Positions 27,201-36,620 of a stretch of DNA of 42,849 nucleotides are shown here, piece by piece. Where the stretch lies: assembly GCA_019649035.1 (NCBI GenBank), contig BMAT01005039.1, positions 220,659 to 263,507 on the forward strand, written 5' to 3'. The position numbers and the translations under genes were made by a program. Numbering within the stretch: the first letter of the stretch is position 1; every line of letters starts with the position of its first letter. The notes under the pieces are model-generated. The model worked only from the letters and a program-made list of their open reading frames with translations. It was not told the origin of the DNA and did not search any database. This DNA is from Elysia marginata. Lineage: Eukaryota > Mollusca > Gastropoda > Plakobranchidae.

Positions 27201-30200
27201 CTCAAGGAGGAGATGAACAAGTTGCGCGCCGAGATGGAGGGCATGCTCGTGGAGCTGCAGACTCTGATGGACGCCAAGCTGTCCCTGGAGCTCGAGATTG
27301 CCGCCTACAGGAAGCTCCTGGAGCACGAGGAGAGCAGGTACACTTTTAAAATTTTAAAACCTCATAATTATGTAGATGTCATTTTTTCATGAAACCTCAT
27401 ATTATGGAGAAATCTTTGTTTTATGAAAAGTCATATACGTATAAATATTTTATGTTACTCGAAAAAAACAGAATTTATTAACAAGAAAGTTTCTTTTTCT
27501 CTTTGGTTGACGGAGTAGGAACTTGATGGTTTATAAAATTAACAAAACTTCTGGGCAATGTTTGAAATATAACTGTTAAAGGGGAGGCTTTCAGTAGCTT
27601 TTTTTAATTTTGGTGCAAATTGTTGTAGGTGCCTTTAGATAGCAATAATATAACTTTAGCCATTTGTCAAACAGTAAAAAAGAAAATAGAATATACATTA
27701 AAAATCAAAATTTAAAAGTGGACACTGATATGATAGAAAGTATGAGTCAGCTCTATTATTTTTTTTTCAAAATTTTTTGCAGCTAAAGAAATGTAGACCT
27801 CTCACAAACCTTTTCCATCCAAAATATATTCATCTTTTCATGGTTTAGATATTAACCTATATATTTATAAAAGTTTGGCTATGACTCAAGAGCACTTTGT
27901 ATTGACTCATATATCTCAAAACATGTTTCATTTTAGAAAATCCCAGGGAATGTATTGTGTTGTGTCTGCCAACCATAACGTGTTGAATGTCTGCGATTTT
28001 TGTGACATTTTGTGTTATGTATCAAAGCTCGTGTACAAATGCATAGTTTTTTTTTCTCTCCATCATTATTATTTTTCTTCTTTGCCCTTGAACAGAGAAG
28101 CTTCATTTTTGGACAGAAGTTTCATTTGCATCAATGTAACGCCTAGTTTTTTTTTTGATTGTCTCTCTCTGAACTTTTTCAAATTGATTCGAGTTGAAAC
28201 AAATCGGGAAAAAAATTCGAAAAAAAAAAATGACGACATATCTCCTGTTTTGACAACGTCAGAGAACGCTAACCATTATGTAACGAAAAGACATTGTCTT
28301 ACTTTCTCTTCTTCCAATGTCAAATGCCAAGATCGTGATAATTCGACCAAAAAAAAATAATGATGATCACAAAAGATGGTTATAAATAACATTTTGGCAA
28401 TACATCGGTCTTCTGTTATGGGACTTGCATTTTTGCTATATGAACAGTGAAATTCACATTTATGCAGTCATCACGGTAACGGTAGTATATTAAAAAAAAA
28501 GCATAATTAGAACGTTGGCTGTCATTACTGACTTGTTTCAACTGGTATCTGGTCTGAAGCACCCTGCATTTTTTCCTTTCATTTCATCAATACGGCGCAT
28601 AATAGCCCATTTGGTCCACGTCATGTAGGGGTCAATCTCACATCTACATCAAAACTCCCCAATTTTTAAAACTCACTTTCTTTCAAGTTGTCCTTTTTCC
28701 CCCTTTTTATTCTTTCCCTTAAATGTCCCGCTGCTAAGGATCCCTCTCCGCAGCTCTCTTCGCCACTTTCCCTCTTCTCGTCAATTTGGTGGGAACTACA
28801 AAGTTTCAGCTTCCGGTGGAAACTCCACTGTCTACCCGTCAGGTGACCCTACACTCTCTCGCAACGCTACACCCGGCACTTCCGGTAGATTTTCTTCTTC
28901 TGTCGCCACTCTTGCAGACGCTTCGTCTCATCCAGCTACCCCACAGAAACGGGATTCCGCTGAATCTCGACCAAAGTCACCTGTTCAAACAGGAAGTGGC
29001 TCACGTAGTGACCTAAATGGTTGCAAGTTTGATTCCACTGTTGAAAAACACAAAGATGATCCCGATCTTGTGCCAATACAGGCTACTGATGTTTTTGTTA
29101 AGTCTAGCAATTCTTTGGTTAACGCAGAACCAAAAACTCATGGCGAAAAGGGGAGCATGAGGGTCACCGAGGATCCAAAACTTAACACAGGTCATGTAAA
29201 AAAGTATGAATTTGAAGGGACAAATCGTGAAAATTTTGTAAGGGAAGATGAAGAATCCAAATTTGGCATAAATAAGGTCGAAAAAGATCAAGTAGATGGT
29301 AGACACACCAGCAAGGCTGAGATTAATCCCATTCATAAGGGAGATTCGATCGAAACCGGAGATGCTTTGCTTACTGCAACATCAAGAGAAAAATATGAGC
29401 CAAGTGGTTTATCTCAAGGTAAAGATGTTGAGATTGAGAAAACAATGATGGCAAGAGGAGACGATGAGATGGAAATAACTGAACCAGCATTGACCAACAG
29501 AACGGTTGGAGATGCTCAGAACAGTGTGAATAAAATTGCCGCTATAAATGAGATACCAGAAACTTCTGCGGTTGAAAAACAGGAAACTGTGCCGTCGGTA
29601 ACAAACCAAGCTCATGTAGTTCCAGACCAAGCAAGAAACACAAGCAATAGTGAAGAGTTATACACTGTAAATGCAGATTTAGAGGTAGGAAGAGAGTCTC
29701 CTAAAGCCCATGCACATTTTGACGACAATATAATCCCACTGGAAAAGGTGAATGTAACTGTTAAAGAGCAGCAAACTCCGTTGCAGAGAAAAGAATTCGA
29801 AGCAAAGGAAGCGGTACTGGAGCAAGACACCTGCAGCATTTCAAAAGAACCTAAAAAGGCTCCAATTATTGAAGAATATGAAATCGAAAGTGCAAAACAT
29901 GTTGACTTACAAAATGCACCTTCCTTTAAGGATGACCAGGTCGATACTAGCTTTGGCGATGCTTACCCAAAGTCCAATGATATCCACCCACCTGTACTCT
30001 ATGGCAGTTCTTTGATCCGTAAGGATGAGATTGTTCTTGGCGATACATCAGATGATGATTCGCTGTGTATTCAGACCATGGCAGAATACGACGACGAAAC
30101 TGAGGAAAGACTGGACGAAGATGCAGGCGAGGCATTGGCTGAAAGTGGAGATGGTACAGTTATTAAAGTATTTTCTAAGAGGAAAGAAGAGCAGTCAGGC

Positions 30201-33200
30201 GAGTTGGTAACCCCAGAACACGGTGCTTCTAGCAAAAAGGAGGCATTGCTTTCGGGTACAAAAACCCAGGGGCTTCCAGAATCTGAATGGGTGATGGGGA
30301 CAACTAAAGGTAGCTCAGATATGGTTTCAGCGAAAACTGATGTTGAAGTTTTCCCGAAGGATGTACCAGGCGACGAAGAAAATTCTGAGGTTAGGAAAAC
30401 GGATCTTGTTTTTAACAATTCTTCAAATAGAGATGATACTATAACAACCCCCAGAAATAATTTGATAAGCCAAGGAAACACAGAGGTAGATTCAGTGTCG
30501 GAATTAGGCGGGAAGGAAAGTAACCAAGCTTCCGATGATAATGTGTCAGTGGAAAATGTCACAGATAAAAATTTGTTCAGAGTGAAAGAAACCCCAACCC
30601 CAACCAAGGTTGTTTCAGTAAGGGGAGAAGCCAACCCTGAATCTGTTTTGTTGAAGGAGGAAGTAATTGGCAAACCTGAAAGGTTTTCAGAAATGGAAGA
30701 GACGATAGTGATCCCCAAGCATGTTGGTTTAAACAAAGAAGCTAAAGCTACTGAAGAATCTTCATCTATAGAGAGGGAAGATAATTCGACGACCGAGCCC
30801 GTGTCACTTGACGCGAAAAGGAAATCCTTCCCTGAATCTGCTTTGGACAAAGTAGAAGATGATGGCACATATGAGTCCGTTATAGTGAACAAAACAACCG
30901 AAACTTTATTTGAACCTGCCTCGAGAAAACAAGAAATCAAATCAACCTTTGAGCCTGTTTCTGTGAATGAAGAAACCGAAGCCACAACTGAGTCTATTCC
31001 TGTGGATGAAGATACCAAATCAGCCAATGAGCCTGTTCCAATGAAGGAAGAAATCAAAACTAATGCTGAACCTCTTTCAACGAAAGAGAAAATTAAAGTT
31101 ACCCCTGAGTCTGTTTCTTTAAAGGGAGAGACTGAACCTACCGTTACAGGAAAAGAGGAAATCAAAGCCACCACTGAACCTCTTTCAACTAAGGTAGAAG
31201 CTCAAGTCACCCTTGAGCCTGTTCCAGTAAAGGAAGAAACAAAAGCCACTGATGAACCTCTATTGATAAATGAAGAAATTAAGGTCAAAACTGAGTCTGT
31301 ACCAGTAAAGAAAGAAATCAAAGTCACCACTGAGTTTGTTCCAGTAAAGGAGGAAATCAAAGCCACCACGGAAAATGCTCCAGTAAAGGAGGAAATCAAA
31401 GCCACCACTGAGTCCGTTTCAGTAAAGGAAGAAATCAAAGCTACCGATGAACCTCTTTCGACAAATAAGGAAATTAAAGCCACCAATGAGCCTGCTGCAG
31501 TAAAGGAAGAAATCAAAACCACCACTGAGCCTGTTGCAGTAAAGGAAGNNNNNNNNNNNNNNNNNNNNNNNNNNNNNNNNNNNNNNNNNNNNNNNNNNNN
31601 NNNNNNNNNNNNNNNNNNNNNNNNNNNNNNNNNNNNNNNNNNNNNNNNNNNNNNNNNNNNNNNNNNNNNNNNNNNNNNNNNNNNNNNNNNCACCACTAAG
31701 TCTGTTGCAGTACAGGAAGAAATCAAAACCACCACTGAACCTGCTGCAGTAAAGGAAGAAATCAAAACCACAACTGAGCCTTCTGCGGTACAGGAAGAAA
31801 TCAAAGCCACAACTGAGCCTGCTGCAGTAAAGGAAGATATCAAAACCACCACTGAGCCTGTTGCAAAAAAGGAAGAAATCCAAACCACCACTGAGCCTGT
31901 TGCAGTAAAGGAAGAGATCAAAACCACTTCTGAGCCTGCTGCAGTAAAGGAAGAAATCAAAACCACCCTTGAGCCTGTTGCAGTAAAGGAAGAAATCATA
32001 GCCACCACTGAGCCTGCTGCAGTAAAAGAAGAAATCGAAACAACCACTGAGCCTGTTTCAGTAAGGGAAAATACTGAAACCACTGCTCACCATAGTTTAA
32101 CGAAGGAAGCTAAGGAGATTACCAAAGACCCTGTTTCACAAATGGAAACCTCAAAAGCTTCAACCAAGCATGTTTTAGTTAGCGAAGAAGTTAAAGCTCT
32201 TACAGAAGAAGATAAAACTAACACTGAGTCAGTTTCAGAAAAGGAAAAATCAAAACCCGAAAGTGAGATTGCCTCAGAAAAAGAAGAAATTATTGGTTTT
32301 TCTGAGCCTCTTTCCCAGAAGAAAACACTTCAAACGACGCATGAGCCCATTTCATCTCCGCCAGAATCTCAAACCACCGCTGAACCTATCACAGTTAAAG
32401 AAATCACAAAAACCACACCTGAGACGGTTTTAAAGAATAAAGAAACCAAAACCACAATTGAACCCTTTCCAGTAATGGACGAAAGCAAAGCCACCTATGA
32501 GTCTGTCCCAATGGAGGACGTTATGAAAACCACCTATGAGTCTGTCCCAATGGAGGACGAAATGAAAACCACCTTTGAGTCTGTCCCAATGGAGGACGTA
32601 ATGAAAACTACCTATGAGTTTGTCCCAATGGAGGACGAAATGAAAACCGCCCATGAACCTGAATCACATGGTGAAGGAATCCAAGCCACATCTGAGCATG
32701 TTTCTGTGAAGGACGAGATAAAAAATATCACCGATTCTGTTCCAATGAAGGAAGCAATCAAAGCCATCACTGAGCCTTTTGTAGGAAAGAAAGAAACTCA
32801 GGCCACAACTGAGTCTGTTTCAGTGAAGGAAGAAACCAAAGCCACACCTGAGTCTGTTGCAATAAAGGACGAACTAAAAACCTCCGCCGCTCCTGTGCCT
32901 GCTCCTGTGAAGGAAGGAATCAAAGCCACCACTGAGCCTGTGTCAACGGCTGGGGAAAATCAAGTCCCCACCGAATCTGTTTCCGTGAAGGGCGAAAGAA
33001 AAACCACCCACACACCTGAATATGCGGAGGAAGGAAGCAAAGTAACCGTTGAAGCTCTTTCAGTGACGAAAGAACCTGAAAGTGATGATGCTAAGCCTGT
33101 TTTAATCAAGGACGTCGCCAATGTTATCTCTGAGCCAGTTTCCTTGAAGGAAGAAAGTAATACCAACACTGAGTCTGTTCCAACAAGGGAAATAGCAAAA

Positions 33201-36200
33201 GCCGCCACCACTGGGCCTGTTTCAGTAGAAGACGAAATCAAAGCCACCACTGAGTCAGCTTCAATAAAAGAAGAAGCACAAGTTCTTCCTGAGACTGATC
33301 GAGTCAAGAGTGAAAATCAAATCTCCCATGAACCTCTTTCAGAAAAGGAAGCTACTCAAAAGTCTGTTTCAGTAAAGGAAGAAATAACAAAAACTACACC
33401 TACGACTGGCTCAGAAACGCTAAAAGCTGAAGCCACCATTGAGCTTGTTGCAGTGAAGGAAGCAATCCAAACGACCCCTCATGGGCATAATTCAGTCAAA
33501 GAAGGAACTCAAGACATTCCTGGCGCTGTTGTAGTAAGGAGCGAGACTCAAGCCACGACTGAGCCTATTTTACTAAAAGAAGAAACTGCGGCTGTTTCTG
33601 AGCCTGTTCCAGAAAAGGAAGAAACAGCGGTTGCTAGAAAAGATGATTTTTCAGTTAAGGAAGAGACCAAAGTCATCGCTGAGCCTGTGCCTATGGATGA
33701 AAAAACTAAAGTTACTACAGTGAAAGAAGAAACTAAAACCACCGCCACCAGTGACACGAATTTAGACAAGAAAGAAACTAAATATAGCCATCAACCTGTT
33801 GCAATAGAAAGTGAGGTGAAAGCCTTCAGCGATCCTGTTTCGGTTAAGGAAGAAACAAAAACTATCGTCGAGCCTTTTCCTGTGAAGGAAGAAACCAAAC
33901 CCACAGTTGAACCTGTTTCAGTTAACAACCAAGAAATCAAAGCCAACCCTGAGCTTGTTTCAGAAAGAGAGGAAACTAACGCCATGGCTGAACCGGTTTT
34001 TATAAACGGAGAAACCAAAATTCCCCCAAATACTCTTTTCACTGAGCATCCCAAAGAGACATCCACGGAGCATGTTTTAGTAAAAAATGTTTCTGGACTA
34101 AGCTCTGAGCCTTGTTTTGAGAGAGAACATCAGAACAATGATCGAAGCACAGATTCAGCTATAGGTGTCGCTAGCGAAAGTATTAAAGAAGAGACAGATT
34201 CAGCAAAGAACACTTCTGTTGTAGAAATTCACCATAGCACCAGAGAACTCATAGACGGGAGAGAAAATTTGTCTTCGGAACCGGGAGTTCAGAACAAAGC
34301 GATCGCTTTTGCTGACGGAGAACATGAAGAAAAACCCGACACAAGACTTAACGACATTGTTCCGAACCAGGCATATGTTAATGACACAACTTCATACATG
34401 CAAACTAGTCGTGCTAACGCGGATGACCATCTGGATCTTAGAAGTGCTTCTGATAAAAATGATTTAGACATAAAGAATAACCATCAAGATGAGGAGCTAT
34501 CAGTTGCAAAGTGTACAGGGGGTTTCTTGCATGAAGAAGAAAATAGCACTCCAGCCTTATTGAACAGTAAGTTGGCTACCAAACCAGATAGTACAGTCAC
34601 TGACCCAGTCATTGATAGTCGTGGTGAAGCTGCTGATGAATGCAGAAATAAAGATGAAGTCAGAGATGAAATGAGTCAGATGCAAACGTCAGGTGACGAC
34701 GTGATTTTATTTAAAACCTTCGCGCTGAGCCAGGCGAGTGCATCGCTTCTGGCTGAGTCCTTCCCTGGACAGTTAATGGAAGAAGCCCAGCAACCTGCAG
34801 AAGATCTTAACGACACTGTTTGCCAACAGACCGCAATGGGTGATGTTCAGAGAGCCGAGACTCCAAAGTCAATTAGTGATAATAAGATTATGGAGCGTGC
34901 TGTCAGAGATAGAAATACAGAACCCAAGGTTAACAAGCAAGCTAACGAGACAGTCATTTACCATACATACCCACAAAACGAAACCACTAAGCAATCATTT
35001 AGAGTAAATGCTCCTAACATGATCGAATCAGTGGGTTCGTCTGGCACAGACTCATTTCAAAACATATCAACGGACAAGTTAAATTTTGAAGCCAGAAACC
35101 AAGACAAAACTGTAATTTTAGAAACCAACAATCTCGTCAGCAACCTGAAAGAATCCAGTTACGATTCACAAATCGCAGACACATTGAAAAACGTAGACAC
35201 TTTTGTAGAGCTAAATGAAAAACCGACTGAGGTCAGCAGTACTCAAAAAGTAGATGTGATGTACAATCAAATATCACCAGATGGAGAAAATATTGAAAAT
35301 GAAGAAAAAACGTCCCCCAGGACAACAGAAGCAGACAAGAAAGCCAATAGTCCTGGCGATAAAATTGAAATGTCTGGTGAAGAAAGAAATCTTCCAAGCC
35401 AAGTTTCGATATCCACCACAGGTGTAGACAACAAAGAGGGTGAACTAAATGAGATAGTCGATGAAGAAAAAAGCGAATCATTTAGCTTAAACACAAATCT
35501 TAACCAGAAGTCCTCAGCTAGCGGTATTTCCAATTCAAGCAATACTATCGTTGACACGTTTCCATGTTGGCCTGATGATTTAAAAGAAAGGAACAAAGAG
35601 TTAAATCTCTCGAAACAAGGCTCGGAGACAGAATCTACCAGATTCAAAATGGAAAGTGAACAGATTCCTGACGCGACAGAAGCTTTCAAGTTTCAGCGAG
35701 GAGGTGCTGATCTAAACCAATTCATGTCCAATGCTTCAATGGAAACTGGAATGCATTTCAACAACAGGGGTGAGAATAGTAGAGCACAAGCATCCTTACA
35801 TGGAACTATACATAGTTTTGGCAAAGACCAAGCGTCTGATACTGTAGGACAAATTTTAAGCGACCAGTTCGATGATTTCAACCAAGAGCAGACGGATTCT
35901 TTCTTCAAGTCCGAAACACCTGGTAAAATTTTTTCATTAACGCAAACATACCAAGGTCAACCAATTGCTGATTATCAAGGAGAAAAAAGCAGGAAACCGG
36001 TGACACACACCCAGAAAGAAAAGACTGGATCAGAAAAGTCGACAGAATTGGTTGAAACTGAGGTGAAGGGGCAATCCCAGAACGGGGACACTGTAAGCAA
36101 GATAACTCTCGTCACAAAGAGTTCCGCGGAAACAGGTGAGCCTCGCTTGGGCGCCAGTGTAACGTCTGACCTTGTGGAAACCTTTGAGAATAAGGATAGT

Positions 36201-36620
36201 GGCGACAGTTCTTTCTCTTCACTGGAGAAAAACAACATTATGTCTGGCAGTGTTAGCTCTCTCGAAGATGAGAAACCAGTCAGCAAAAACTTGAGGTTGG
36301 AGTCTTCACCGGGAAGGTTCGAAGCGGTGAGGACCAAAACTGTTGCAGAGACGGTTAGTGGCGAGGGCCCTGTCTACGTGACTACATACCAAGAGAGCCA
36401 CTCGGCACGCCAATTTGACCCCTCAAGCAAGTTCGGTCTGCAGAAGGGCGAGCCCACCGACGATGTACTTACAATTTCATTCAGCGGCAGTAACCCAAAT
36501 GTCCAAGTCACCACACTGAAGCACGATAAACCTAGACCAGAACAAAGATATGCAGGGGCCGGTGTTTCCGGTTCCGACAAGATAGAACATGCCTCGACTC
36601 AGAGAGCAGACAGAATGTAG
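12318..36620 (+). CDS. Giant neurofilament-like intermediate filament protein, long-tail isoform (spliced; ~3,078 aa)
   Basis: The spliced CDS joins 12318-12895, 23138-23324, 24034-24129, 25769-25930, 26613-26738, 27117-27337 and 28754-36620. All junctions keep frame and use GT/AG. The product is a cytoplasmic intermediate filament protein: Ser/Thr-rich head (1-107), alpha-helical rod (~108-456) with the start motif DLNERFANYIEKVRFLE and end motif EIAAYRKLLEHEE, then a 2,622-residue tail. Coil 1B is ~140 residues, the long lamin-like form typical of protostome IFs. There is no CaaX box, so it is not a nuclear lamin. The tail holds a large array of 13-residue K/E/T-rich repeats flanked by non-repetitive acidic sequence. 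By architecture it matches squid NF220, a long-tail product of an alternatively spliced neurofilament gene; that parallel is from knowledge of the family, and neuronal expression is inferred. Length is approximate because a 142-nt N gap lies in the array. Confidence 0.88.

Larger units (their letters stand above)
30899..34085 (+). repeat. Coding array of 13-residue (39-bp) tail repeats
   Basis: The translated consensus is K-(A/T)-T-T-E-P-V-(A/S)-V-K-E-E-I. About 80 unit-lengths fit in the span. The centre (~31,310-32,060) is nearly identical from unit to unit in DNA as well as protein (AAGGAAGAAATCAAAACCAC), showing recent unequal exchange, while the edges are diverged and interrupted by non-unit segments. 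Units contain (S/T)-x-x-E motifs (TTTE, SVKE) that fit acidophilic kinases such as casein kinase 2. Confidence 0.9.

Noticed and set aside
27875-28360. 161-codon + strand frame between exon 6 and the giant exon
   Set aside because: T-rich intronic sequence with no IF similarity; including it would break the in-phase splice to 28754.
28786-29016. 76-codon open frame at the start of the giant exon
   Set aside because: It is out of phase with the rod junction, while the other frame is open throughout and gives the IF tail.
30071-32083. Long minus-strand open frames (367 and 293 codons) opposite the tail exon
   Set aside because: They mirror the repeat array; the AT-rich, repeated sense codons happen to leave the reverse frame open. 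There is no start context or domain.
30899-34085. CRISPR-like regular repeats
   Set aside because: They are in-frame coding repeats without unique spacers, in a spliced animal gene.
29070-36620. A stand-alone 2,516-residue gene starting at 29070
   Set aside because: The putative start is GTG, and the frame stays open upstream to an acceptor at 28753 that is in phase with the IF rod. It is the tail exon of the IF gene.
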